DNA of 64,000 bases from Corynebacterium sp. (GTDB taxonomy: Bacteria > Actinomycetota > Actinomycetes > Mycobacteriales > Mycobacteriaceae). The notes under the pieces were generated by a model. That model searched no databases and was not told the origin of the DNA. It worked only from the letters and a program-made list of their open reading frames with translations. Below, in pieces: positions 33,642 through 41,713 of this stretch (position 1 is its first letter; every line of letters begins with the position of its first letter). The stretch covers positions 35,407 through 99,406 of the forward strand of contig NZ_JALAGU010000016.1 in NCBI RefSeq assembly GCF_022712275.1, in the 5' to 3' direction. A program made the position numbers and the translations under genes.

Positions 33642-34340
33642 ATGCGCGAGACTGTCTCCCTCCACGACGTCTGTCACAGTTACGGCCGGAACCCCGGTTC
33701 CGGCCACGGGCACAGCCTCTCGCTCGACCACGTCACCGTGGCCTTCCCGGTCGGATCCGTCACCGCACTGACCGGACCCAACGGCTGCGGAAAGTCAACA
33801 TTGCTCGGCCTGCTCGCCGGCACACTGCCCCCCTCACACGGTCGGATCACCGGCCGACCGGACAACATCTGCATCGTCCCCCAGCACAGCCAGATCCCCG
33901 AGCTCTTCCCGGTCACCGTCCATGACACCGTCGCCATGGGACGGTGGCACTGGGCTGGTGGACGCAGCAGGCACAGCATCCTGCAGTATCTGCCGTATGT
34001 GCGCCGTCTCAACCGCTCCGACCACACCGCAGTACACCTGGCGATGGAGCGTACCGGGATCACGGACCTCGCCGACCGCACCCTCGCCGACCTCTCCGGC
34101 GGTCAGCGTCAGCGCACGCTCATCGCCCAGGGGCTGGCACAGGAAGCACCCCTGCTCCTGCTCGATGAACCTCTGTCGGCAGTGGATGCCGCCACCGCGG
34201 ACCTCATCAGCCGGGCCATCGCCGAGGAGAAGGACGCCGGGGTCACCGTCATCATCGCGACCCACGACCGCGACCAGGCGACGGCCGCTGACCGGGTCGT
34301 GACACTCGACAGAGGAATGGTTGTCGCGATCCACCCGTAA
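33642..34340 (+). CDS. aztA: Zinc ABC transporter ATP-binding protein
   Basis: This ABC ATPase (232 aa) energises the zinc importer. Walker A is LTGPNGCGKSTLLGLL, the Q-loop VPQHSQIPELFPVTVHDTVAMG, the signature LSGGQRQRTLIAQGLAQ, Walker B LLLLDEPLSAVD and the H-loop IIATHD. TACCAT lies 6 nt before the ATG, so the mRNA is probably leaderless and its promoter sits under the Zur-like palindrome. It is transcribed away from aztB, unlike the usual collinear aztABCD order. Confidence 0.92.
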   Translation: MRETVSLHDVCHSYGRNPGSGHGHSLSLDHVTVAFPVGSVTALTGPNGCGKSTLLGLLAGTLPPSHGRITGRPDNICIVPQHSQIPELFPVTVHDTVAMGRWHWAGGRSRHSILQYLPYVRRLNRSDHTAVHLAMERTGITDLADRTLADLSGGQRQRTLIAQGLAQEAPLLLLDEPLSAVDAATADLISRAIAEEKDAGVTVIIATHDRDQATAADRVVTLDRGMVVAIHP

Positions 34341-34603
34341 AGTGCGGCAGCAGATGCTGGCACATACATCCGGTTCGTTCCGAGGTCGGCACATGTGTCG
34401 GCAACCGGCTCCAGCAGCACTCCCGGGGAGGGCACGCACGAGAGCACCGGGCACGCCGGATGCCGGGCTTCGCCGACCTCAGCCGCCGTCGTTCCGTTGT
34501 CGTCAATACCTGCGTAGGTGGAGCCGGGGTCACCGACAGCACAAGGGGCGGAAAAATATGCGCCCCACCACACCACGACCCGGCTGTCGTTCCGCACCAC
34601 CGC

Positions 34604-34618
34604 TACACTGTCCCCATG
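34604..34618 (+). promoter_or_regulatory. -10 box of a leaderless promoter (cysQ)
   Basis: TACACT at 34604-34609 is followed by 6 nt and ATG 34616. The 275-bp gap upstream of it shows no gene or other structure that I recognise. Confidence 0.6.
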
Positions 34619-35386
34619 ACGTCTACGATTGACGACGAGACCCTCGCCCGCCGCCTCGCCCAGGGAACCGGCGAGATCCTCAAGGGTGTCCGCAATGTCG
34701 GACTGCTGCGTGACGGTGAACTCGGGGATGCCGGGGACTCCATCGCCCAGGAGTGGATCGCCCGTGCACTGGCCATTCACCGTCCGGAAGACTCGGTCCT
34801 CTCCGAGGAAGCCGCTGACGACCTGATCCGTCTCAAGAAGGAGCGGGTGTGGATCATCGACCCGCTCGACGGCACCCGCGAGTACGCGGGCGTCCGCCAG
34901 GACTGGGCGGTGCATATCGCCCTCGCGGTCAACGGTGCCGTCACCACTGCGGCGGTGGGGATGCCCGATCTGGGCCAGGTGTTCACCACCGGGGAGTCCC
35001 GGGCGGTGACGGGACATCCCACGAACCGTCTGGTGATCTCACGGAACTCCACTCCCCAGGTCGCGGTGCATGTCGCGGAGCAGACCGGCATGGAACTGGT
35101 GACGATGGGATCCTGCGGCGCGAAGGCGATCAGCGTACTGCTGGGCGACAATGACGCCTATCTTCACGCCGGTGGCCAGTACGAGTGGGACAATGCCGCG
35201 CCGGTGGGGGTGTGCGCGGCCGCCGGCCTGCACTGCAGTCGACTGGACGGGTCCCCGCTGGTCTACAACAACGAGAACACCTACCTGCCGGACGTGCTGA
35301 TCTGCCGTCCCGAGCTGGCCGACGGGATCCTGGCGCAGGCCGCAGCCTTCTTCGGCGAGCACGGCAGCTACCAGCCGGAGGACTGA
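34616..35386 (+). CDS. cysQ: 3'(2'),5'-bisphosphate nucleotidase / CysQ-type phosphatase
   Basis: This inositol-monophosphatase superfamily enzyme (256 aa) probably removes the 3'-phosphate from PAP/PAPS formed in sulfate assimilation. Metal motifs are SEEAADD (about residues 62-68) and VWIIDPLDGTREYAG (about 78-92), and the C-terminal part has GGQYEWDNAAPVGVCAAAGL. The DPLDGTREY version and WDNAAPVGV fit CysQ rather than HisN. The start follows a TACACT box by 6 nt; no ribosome site is present. In C. glutamicum-like genomes cysQ is close to thyA; here 10 kb of accessory genes separate them. Confidence 0.85.
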   Translation: MTSTIDDETLARRLAQGTGEILKGVRNVGLLRDGELGDAGDSIAQEWIARALAIHRPEDSVLSEEAADDLIRLKKERVWIIDPLDGTREYAGVRQDWAVHIALAVNGAVTTAAVGMPDLGQVFTTGESRAVTGHPTNRLVISRNSTPQVAVHVAEQTGMELVTMGSCGAKAISVLLGDNDAYLHAGGQYEWDNAAPVGVCAAAGLHCSRLDGSPLVYNNENTYLPDVLICRPELADGILAQAAAFFGEHGSYQPED

Positions 35387-35459
35387 TGGCCGGGCGCCGG
35401 GCGAAGCTCACGGCCGAGGACGCGGTCGGTACACCGACCCGGCTCCGCAGCCATAGTGC

Positions 35460-35473
35460 GAACCTGAAGGTTC
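35460..35473. promoter_or_regulatory. Palindrome GAACCT-GA-AGGTTC
   Basis: A perfect 14-bp palindrome lies in the 272-bp gap between cysQ and the TetR gene, about 185 bp upstream of the latter. The gap is AT-richer than its surroundings and may carry an operator. No gene is visible in it. Confidence 0.35.
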
Positions 35474-35645
35474 ATCTCATTCACCGCAGAACGGTATAAG
35501 AGTACAACATGTTTTAGTTTCACTCCGTGGCGGCTTTGTCCAGCCGGAGGCCCCGACACCCTTTATGAAGGGCATTCAATACCCCCGGTGAAAGGCTGTA
35601 AGTTTCTCCACGGCACCAAAAAGCGCGCAGAATCCCCTGGCAGCC

Positions 35646-35661
35646 TAGCGTTTGACCCATG
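35646..35661 (+). promoter_or_regulatory. -10 box of a leaderless promoter
   Basis: TAGCGT at 35646-35651 is followed by 7 nt and the ATG at 35659 of the TetR gene. Confidence 0.45.
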
Positions 35662-36303
35662 ACGTTCACCGCACACGCCACCCCCACACCTCGCATCACC
35701 CCCACCCACACCGCCGCCACTGCCGCCCACCGCCGCCAGGCAGGTCGCCGCCCCCGGTTCTCTGCCGATGACGTCGTGAGGACCGCCATGGAGCTCGGTC
35801 TGCGCTCATTCAGCGTCGCCGCCGTCGCCCGGGAACTGGGCGTCACCACAGCCGCGGTCTACCGTCGCTTCCCCTCCCACCGGGCCCTGCTCGAGGAATG
35901 CCTCAACCGCATCCTCTCGGAAGTTGCTCCGCTGACCGAGGCGGTCAGCTGGCAGGACTCGCTGCGCCGGGCCGCCGACGAATGGTGGGCACTGTGTCTG
36001 AGATACCCGGAGCTTCCACAGGTGGTCTCCGGCTACGAGAACCAGGTGACGAGGTTCGTCGCCGTCCCGTTCCGGACCTACGGTCGGCGACTCATCGAGT
36101 TCGGTTTCTCGCTTCAGCAGACCCACTTCGTGGCATCCCTGCTGATCAGCACCCTCGACCAGATCTTCCGTATGCCTGACGATGAAACACGATGCCCATC
36201 CAGGAACTTCCTGCGGACACGGGCGGTAGAGATCATCGTCTCCGGCATTGACAAAGACACCGACGGGTGGGAGATCGACGGCGACAGGTCGGCCGCTCAA
36301 TGA
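35659..36303 (+). CDS. TetR-family regulator of the surface island
   Basis: This is a 214-residue regulator. A Thr/Ala-rich N-terminus precedes the helix-turn-helix RPRFSADDVVRTAMELGLRSFSVAAVARELGVTTAAVYRRFPSHRALLEEC. The C-terminal domain contains WWALCLRYPELPQVVSGYENQ. The HTH is closely related to both halves of the double TetR protein at 41714-43042, so the three DNA-binding domains appear to be paralogous. It overlaps the following lipoprotein gene by 4 bp (ATGA). The start is probably leaderless. Ligand and targets are unknown. Confidence 0.8.
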   Translation: MTFTAHATPTPRITPTHTAATAAHRRQAGRRPRFSADDVVRTAMELGLRSFSVAAVARELGVTTAAVYRRFPSHRALLEECLNRILSEVAPLTEAVSWQDSLRRAADEWWALCLRYPELPQVVSGYENQVTRFVAVPFRTYGRRLIEFGFSLQQTHFVASLLISTLDQIFRMPDDETRCPSRNFLRTRAVEIIVSGIDKDTDGWEIDGDRSAAQ

Positions 36304-36914
36304 AGCATCCGTTCTCCGCTGCGGTCTCGTCCGCAGCCGCAACAGCCTGCGCGGTACTGACGGCCCTGGTCTTGTCCGCCTGTACAGACTCCGACGATTC
36401 CCCTGCGGTCACCTCAGACGCCGGGATCACTTCCGAACAGAACTGGCCGGCGGTCAACGGGTCAGAACTACCTGCGGACACCTCCCCCGATCTTGCGGGA
36501 CCACGGGACGCGACCTGCCCGTACCTGGACGGTGGCGTGGTCGAAGAGCTCACCGGTGAGCGGTGGACGGGAACGAGCCTGGACACCCGGTTCGAAACAC
36601 CCACCTGTGTGTACTGGTCCTATGAGGAGGTCCCGCAGGCAGTGGTGCAGGTCCGGTGGATGACCACGCATCAGGACGCCGTGGCCGTGGTGAACTGGGC
36701 GGCACCGGTGGACACCACCACGAAGGCCCTGCAGCCGGAAGGCTGGTCGGGAGGACGCGGCGGCACCTCCGACAGTGAGTACGGCGTCCCCGGCGGCGGG
36801 GCTGTCTATTCGGTCTTCAAGGACAACAAAGCTGTCACCGTCACGACGGCCCAGGATCAGTCGGTGAAGGCCCAGAAGATCGCCGAACAGACGATCACGA
36901 ATCTGGGACTGTGA
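36300..36914 (+). CDS. Secreted lipoprotein, possibly DUF2020 family
   Basis: This 204-residue protein has a signal peptide and lipobox (ALVLSACTDS, Cys about residue 26), then an acidic Ser/Thr-rich linker and a compact domain with two Cys (DATCPYLD and TPTCVYWSY). Corynebacterial lipoproteins of the DUF2020 type have this size and layout; I assign it by general resemblance only. ATG 36300 overlaps the stop of the TetR gene, so both are one transcript. A strong hairpin (36960-37006) ends it. The role is unknown. Confidence 0.65.
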   Translation: MKHPFSAAVSSAAATACAVLTALVLSACTDSDDSPAVTSDAGITSEQNWPAVNGSELPADTSPDLAGPRDATCPYLDGGVVEELTGERWTGTSLDTRFETPTCVYWSYEEVPQAVVQVRWMTTHQDAVAVVNWAAPVDTTTKALQPEGWSGGRGGTSDSEYGVPGGGAVYSVFKDNKAVTVTTAQDQSVKAQKIAEQTITNLGL

Positions 36915-36959
36915 CGGCCACGCGGTGAAGATCACGCGCCAAAAGTCACGCGGACAGCG

Positions 36960-37006
36960 AGAGGCCCCGCGGGCAGACTCTCTGTGAATCTGCCCGCGGG
37001 GCCTCT
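36960..37006. terminator. Bidirectional intrinsic terminator
   Basis: AGAGGCCCCGCGGGCAGA (36960-36977) is the perfect complement of 36989-37006, an 18-bp stem with an 11-nt loop followed by TCT. It lies between the lipoprotein gene and the convergent small secreted-protein gene. Confidence 0.85.
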
Positions 37007-37027
37007 TCTGCGTCCGGAAGCCTCAGA

Positions 37028-37429
37028 CTACTTCCTCGACGGGGTGTCGATGCCGAAGATCTCGAGGACCTCGGGGATCTTGGTCGACAGGGTGACGATC
37101 ACGCCGAGGATACCGGCAACCGCTGCACCGAAGGCCGCGACGTTCTTCAGGGACGACAGGGCCTTGTCGAAGGAGAAGTTCCCGTTGTCGTCGCGGGAGC
37201 CGAAGACGTCACCGAAGTCCGTCGAACCGGTGATCTCCTTATCGTCTTCGTCACCGGGGAGGGCGGGACCGTCTCCGGCCTCACCGTCGCCCTCGTCGGT
37301 ACCGGGCTCCCGGATGTCAACGCCGACCGACTGGTCGGTGCTCTCGTTGGCGGTCGCTACAGCGGTTCCCGAGAAGGTGACAGCGGTAGCGGTCGCCGCT
37401 GCGAGCAGTGCCTTACGCATGTTCTTCAA
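37028..37429 (-). CDS. Small secreted/membrane-anchored protein of unknown function
   Basis: This 133-residue protein has a signal peptide (KALLAAATATAVTFSGTAVATA). A very acidic middle (DEGDGEAGDGPALPGDEDDKE) is followed by a hydrophobic helix near the C-terminus (FGAAVAGILGVIVTLSTKIPEVLEIFG). The start is TTG 37429 with AAAGG upstream, or ATG 37420. It lies downstream of and parallel to the LANTG adhesin, separated by a hairpin, so it may be an associated surface component. I know no characterised homologue. Confidence 0.65.
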   Translation of the reverse strand: MKNMRKALLAAATATAVTFSGTAVATANESTDQSVGVDIREPGTDEGDGEAGDGPALPGDEDDKEITGSTDFGDVFGSRDDNGNFSFDKALSSLKNVAAFGAAVAGILGVIVTLSTKIPEVLEIFGIDTPSRK

Positions 37430-37498
37430 AGTGATGGACCTTTCAGGTGATGTGGTGTGGCAGGTAGATCAAGACTCAAACGGATGGAGATGGAGATG

Positions 37499-37523
37499 AG
37501 GCCCCGGCGTAAGCCGGAGCCTC
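37499..37523 (-). terminator. Hairpin between adhesin gene and small secreted-protein gene
   Basis: GAGGC-CC-CGGC, a GTAA loop and GCCG-GA-GCCTC form a stem with an internal mismatch. It is placed just downstream of the adhesin stop at 37580. Confidence 0.55.
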
Positions 37524-37579
37524 TCCCCCCCCTGGTCCGGCTCACAGAAGAGTCAGCCCGGGGGTCGTCCGGGGAGAGA

Positions 37580-40021
37580 CTAGGCTTCACCCTCGCGACG
37601 GTTGCGCAGCAGTAGCCACGCGCCACCTGCGATCAGTGCCGCGGCCAGGCCAGTGAGACCGATGACGGAGGCGCCGGTGTTCGCCAGTCCACCACCGGTG
37701 GAATTGTTCTGGCCGTTGGCGCCTGCGGCGGTGTTCTGCTCAGAGTCGCCGTTGGAACCGTTGTTACCGGTCGAACCGCCCTGGGAGGGGCTCTCGGAGG
37801 GGTAGGTGACCTGAGAGCCTTCCGGAGTGGTCGGGTCGATCGGGGTCACCGGAACGATCGGAACGATCGGGATGATGGGGATGATCGGAATGATGATCAG
37901 GCAGTTCTTGTCGTCCTTGTCAGTGACGTTCTCCAGGGAGACTTCAGTGACTTCGCCCTCCTTGAGGACGACCGTGCCCTGACGGGACGTACCGGACTCA
38001 TCGGTGACACCCTCGCCGGACCAGATGATGTCGGCCCACTTGACGCCGTTGGCGGAGGAGGAAGCGTTCGACTCGGTCAGGGTGATCTCGGTGTTGGCCG
38101 GAAGGTCGGAGACATCGACCGGTTCACCGGGGGTCACGGTGACCTTCTTGAACTGCTCGACACCGTCCTCGTCTTCCCAGGACATGAGGACCTCGAAGGT
38201 CGCGTCCTTGTCGGCGTTGACAGCATCGGCGTTGTCACCGGTAACGGTCTTCTCGATCACAATCCCGGATTCAGGATCCTCGGGCTCGGTCGGCTCAGTC
38301 GGCTCCGTCGGCTCCGTCGGCTCCGTCGGCTCCGTCGGCTCCGTCGGCTCCGTCGGCTCGGTCGGCTCCGTCGGCTCCGTCGGCTCCGTCGGCTCCGTCG
38401 GCTCCGTCGGCTCCGTCGGCTCGGTCGGCTCGGTCGGCTCGGTCGGCTCGGTCGGCTCCGTCGGCTCGGTCGGCTCAGTCGGCTCATCCTCGATCACAAA
38501 GGTCTGGGCCTTGTCGTTCAACTCGGTGTGGCTGGCCACTGTCTCGCCGTCAAGAGCGAGAAGCTCAGTGACGACCAGGGACTGACCGGCGTACTGCTCA
38601 GCCTGCTCTGCGCTGATCTCGTAGGTGAGCTTCACAGAACCGTTGACTGTGGTCTCGCCATCTTCAGCCTTGGGAGTGGTGAAAGTGACGGCAGTCTTGA
38701 TACCGGTGGACTCACCCTCGGCCGTTTGCAGTTCACCGGACATGGTGTACTCGGTCTCCGGCTTGAGACCTGCGAAGGTCACCGTGTCGGTGATGACACC
38801 ACCGTCATAGGAGACGGTCTTTTCTGCATCCTCGACACTGCCCTCGGTGACCTCGGCCGAGGTAGCGATGGTGGGCACCATCTCCTCACCCGAGGTGCCG
38901 CAGGGCAGTTGGGCGGAGAAGTCATGGTGATGCACTTCTCCGCCACCTGCGGTTGTGACAGATTCACCGGCGAACCACTGGCCGTTCGTGGTCACGCCCG
39001 TGTCGTACTTCAGCGAAGCATTCGGCGCCCACACCGCCCCGAGTGCGTGTTGAATCATGACCACACCCGTGACATCGGACAGATCAAACATGATATAGCG
39101 GGCCAGCCTCTGGTCAGCACTGGCATGCTCGGACCAGCCTTCGAACTTAAGCTGGTCCAGTGTCGTTGTCCCGGCAGGAACGTGGACGATAAGGGGGGCT
39201 TCAGCAGTGGGCTTGTAGCCATTCGCCTGCCCCATCTTGATGTCCTTGCCCGCCAACTCTGTGTATTCGACGACATTTGGTTTGTCGGTCGCGAAGTCGG
39301 ACGGCATAGCCAAGTTGCCTTGGTCTTCGACCTTGACTCTGTTCGCGTAACTGGCATCCGGCTTGTAGAGCGATTTCAGGCACTTGTCAGCCTGCTCGAC
39401 CTTGGCCTCCATGCCTTCGAAGTAAGACGCCACACTGTCCTTGGTGGTCTTGTAGGGCGCCAGATCACCGCTTCCGTAGGGAGCAGTCGCCAGATCGATG
39501 TTTCCCTTCTCACCGTCCCCTGCATCTTCACGGTGGATTCGCATGGCACTGCTCCGTTCCACCGCTGTCAGCCCGTCAACGCTAACAAGTTTGGCTACAG
39601 CGGTCGCCTCGGGCGAGTTTTCCTCCAACGAACGGCTGTCGTCCCTGTTCGTGATTTGAAAATTGCCTTCCCCGGAGAAACTGCCTGCCAGGATGCGAAC
39701 AGGCGTGTCGTCCACCGTGGGAACGGTGTAGTCCGACATCCCTGCCGCCTGGTGGATCACCGGGAAGTTTTGGTTTGTCGACGACAGCGATCCGAAAGCT
39801 GCGACAGATCCCTCGAGTTCGCCGTTACCGAGGGTGACGTCACCGCGCCCCACGATCGTGAATCCGTTGTTCACCTCGAAGGGATTGAACGTGGTCACGT
39901 CGTCAGCGGCACCCGCCGTCCCCACGGACACGGTCATGCCGACGACGAGGGCGGAGACACCGATCGTCGATATCGCACGCCTCCATCCGAGAATTGCACT
40001 CATCCTTGATGATTGATTCAC
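37580..40021 (-). CDS. Cell-wall-anchored adhesin with choice-of-anchor A domain, TEP repeats and LANTG sorting signal
   Basis: This surface protein has 813 residues. A signal peptide (about 1-38, ending VGTAGA) precedes a choice-of-anchor-A-like domain (about 45-360: FNPFEVNNGFTIVGRGDVTLGNGELEGSVA). Then come a VaFE-type Ig-like domain (KTVSYDGGVITDTVTFAGLKPETEYTMSG), about 22 TEP tripeptides, a DUF5979-like domain (GIVIEKTVTGDNADAVNADKDATFEV), a Pro/Ile stretch (IIPIIPIVPIVP), and LANTGA-helix-RNRREGEA. LAxTG is the type of signal class E sortases cleave, and such a sortase lies just upstream. The start is GTG 40021: GAGGAG is spaced 7 nt, whereas ATG 40003 has no spacing. Confidence 0.88.
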   Translation of the reverse strand: MNQSSRMSAILGWRRAISTIGVSALVVGMTVSVGTAGAADDVTTFNPFEVNNGFTIVGRGDVTLGNGELEGSVAAFGSLSSTNQNFPVIHQAAGMSDYTVPTVDDTPVRILAGSFSGEGNFQITNRDDSRSLEENSPEATAVAKLVSVDGLTAVERSSAMRIHREDAGDGEKGNIDLATAPYGSGDLAPYKTTKDSVASYFEGMEAKVEQADKCLKSLYKPDASYANRVKVEDQGNLAMPSDFATDKPNVVEYTELAGKDIKMGQANGYKPTAEAPLIVHVPAGTTTLDQLKFEGWSEHASADQRLARYIMFDLSDVTGVVMIQHALGAVWAPNASLKYDTGVTTNGQWFAGESVTTAGGGEVHHHDFSAQLPCGTSGEEMVPTIATSAEVTEGSVEDAEKTVSYDGGVITDTVTFAGLKPETEYTMSGELQTAEGESTGIKTAVTFTTPKAEDGETTVNGSVKLTYEISAEQAEQYAGQSLVVTELLALDGETVASHTELNDKAQTFVIEDEPTEPTEPTEPTEPTEPTEPTEPTEPTEPTEPTEPTEPTEPTEPTEPTEPTEPTEPTEPTEPTEPTEPEDPESGIVIEKTVTGDNADAVNADKDATFEVLMSWEDEDGVEQFKKVTVTPGEPVDVSDLPANTEITLTESNASSSANGVKWADIIWSGEGVTDESGTSRQGTVVLKEGEVTEVSLENVTDKDDKNCLIIIPIIPIIPIVPIVPVTPIDPTTPEGSQVTYPSESPSQGGSTGNNGSNGDSEQNTAAGANGQNNSTGGGLANTGASVIGLTGLAAALIAGGAWLLLRNRREGEA
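38289..38486. repeat. 9-bp tandem repeat encoding TEP units of the adhesin
   Basis: About 22 near-identical copies of GTCGGCTCN (plus strand) encode Thr-Glu-Pro repeats. Only the last base of the unit (c/g/a) varies, so copy number is likely to change by slippage, altering stalk length without shifting frame. Confidence 0.9.
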
Positions 40022-40572
40022 TTCGATTCTCCTCAATGCAGGTGGAAATACCAGGTAAAAGTAAGCTCCGCCATCATCTGCCAGGCTTCAATTCTGATTA
40101 ACAACACCATTAGTCCGGCCACTTTTACCGATCGCGACAATATATCCAATTCTTCAGTCCGCCAAGTAATACCCCCTGCTTTTCATTTGTACTACCCCCA
40201 CACATGCTCGCTTGAAATCTCCCGGGTTTTTCACTGGGCGGTAGACATCGCCTGTTCTTGGACCAGGCGGCACCGAACTGCACCTTGCACTACGGACGAT
40301 GTGCGACATCACCGTCCAGCGTTCACACCAGAGACGCGGGCAGGATGATTCGTTGGGACGAAGACAGGAAATCCAGGACAGCGCGTTGCACTCGCGTGTG
40401 CAGACCAGGTCAAGGTAAGAAGACGGTACCCGGGCGAATGCCGCAGCCAGTAGTTCGACGTGCCGGACGTTACTGTCAAGGTGCGCCGGTCACCGCGTCG
40501 TTCGGTGGACTCCGTCCACGTCGGTCAGGCATCACCGTGACTGGCGTGACTGCTCCCAGTTCCCCACAACTC
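40022..40572. other. Gene-free, AT-richer stretch upstream of the adhesin
   Basis: These 551 bp hold the adhesin promoter region and the 3' side of the sortase operon. The segment near 40040-40200 is visibly AT-rich compared with the surrounding sequence and probably contains the adhesin promoter. I see no protein-like frame, RNA gene or strong terminator. Confidence 0.5.
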
Positions 40573-40725
40573 TCACACCGCCACGTCCCCGTAGGGCATC
40601 AGCGTCTCCACCCACGGAAAGACCACGTCCATCAGCAGGAAGAACACCCCTGCCAGCACAGCCGCGACGATCACCAGGCGAACAGTCACCGGCCCCGGCA
40701 GGTGCCGCCAGATCCACGCGTACAT
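40573..40725 (-). CDS. Tiny membrane protein linked to the class E sortase
   Basis: This 50-residue protein runs MYAWIWRHLPGPVTVRLVIVAAVLAG...FPWVETLMPYGDVAV. It has one membrane helix and the HLPGP...FPWVE.LMP pattern of small proteins often found next to class E sortases in actinobacteria. ATG 40725 is preceded by GGAGGGGG and lies 1 bp after the sortase stop, so it is translationally coupled. Its function is unknown. Confidence 0.75.
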   Translation of the reverse strand: MYAWIWRHLPGPVTVRLVIVAAVLAGVFFLLMDVVFPWVETLMPYGDVAV

Positions 40726-40726
40726 C

Positions 40727-41521
40727 TCACACCCCCTCCACCAGTTCAGCCGGCAACTGCCCGTCCACCCGCGGTTCCGCACGCTGCAGCACGGCGTGAA
40801 CGATCATCCGCTCCCGGTTGGAGAACTGCGGATTACAGGTCGTCAATGTCAGCAACGGCAGATCCCCGTCGAGCACATCCATGACCCCCGAGCCCGGCAC
40901 CGGGTCCAGCACGCCGACGTCACCGGGCAGGGTGATATGCCGACCGGACAAGCCGGCGTACCGCCCCGTCGCCACCTCCGCAGCCGTCTGTTCGTCGAGA
41001 CACTGCGCGGCTGCCGTCTGACGTGTCACCGGATCCGCGCCCGGCGCGTCCTCCACCGGCAGCAACCGATAGACGAACCAGGACGAGGCGGTTTCCACGA
41101 CCACCGCATCACAGGTGGTCAGATGCCCCAGGTCATTGAACGGCGCCCCGCGCCCCACCCGGTGGCCGGCCACCGCGAAGTTCCCCGGCTGCCCCGGCAG
41201 CTGCGTGGACGAGTAATGCCCCGGTCCCGTGTTCAGCGCCGCGTCCGACGTGCCCTCCACCACGGCGTAACTGAAGTCCGGTCCGAAGGAGGGGATGAAC
41301 ATCCGGGCAAAGGCGGTACCTTCAGCATTTCGGCTCAGAGGACGTGGATTCTCATCTGCCCATAAGCGGTCCAGGTCCCCGGACACCTGGGACTGGAGTT
41401 TCCCGGACTCGATATTCGTCCACCACGCCTGGTAGACCACAAACAGTCCGACGACCACTCCGACTGTCAGCAGAATTTCGCCGACGACAGACAACCGAGT
41501 CGTCCTGCCGCGTGTTCCCAT
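40727..41521 (-). CDS. Class E sortase
   Basis: This membrane-anchored transpeptidase (264 aa) attaches proteins with LAxTG-type signals to the cell wall. An N-terminal helix (VVGEILLTVGVVVGLFVVYQAWW) is followed by the sortase barrel. The active site is His in NFAVAGHRVG, Cys in LLTLTTCNP and Arg in SNRERMIVHAVL. The LTTCNP form and YQAWWTN motif fit class E. The LANTG adhesin downstream in the same direction is the obvious substrate. No clear ribosome site precedes ATG 41521. Confidence 0.9.
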   Translation of the reverse strand: MGTRGRTTRLSVVGEILLTVGVVVGLFVVYQAWWTNIESGKLQSQVSGDLDRLWADENPRPLSRNAEGTAFARMFIPSFGPDFSYAVVEGTSDAALNTGPGHYSSTQLPGQPGNFAVAGHRVGRGAPFNDLGHLTTCDAVVVETASSWFVYRLLPVEDAPGADPVTRQTAAAQCLDEQTAAEVATGRYAGLSGRHITLPGDVGVLDPVPGSGVMDVLDGDLPLLTLTTCNPQFSNRERMIVHAVLQRAEPRVDGQLPAELVEGV

Positions 41522-41713
41522 GAAAAGTGATCATCGCACACGCGTGAATAAACGTCATTGTTCCACCCTCATATTTCACCCCGTTACTAATCGCTACTCG
41601 TATGCCGGAATTACAGTCGTCTGCGCCCACCCGTCCCCGGGTGATCCCTCACCGCTCTTTACCCGTCCGGAACGTCCGGACTTCCCGACCCTGAAGGTGG
41701 TGCAGACACCCTC

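Noticed and set aside
34321..34632. Small gene between aztA and cysQ
   Set aside because: The frame is Arg/Pro-rich, lacks a ribosome site and runs across the cysQ promoter.
38289..38486. CRISPR array
   Set aside because: The repeats are contiguous 9-mers without spacers, in frame within the adhesin gene.
40258..40884. 208-codon frame upstream of the adhesin
   Set aside because: It overlaps the real 50-residue gene and sortase on the other strand and has no protein-like pattern.
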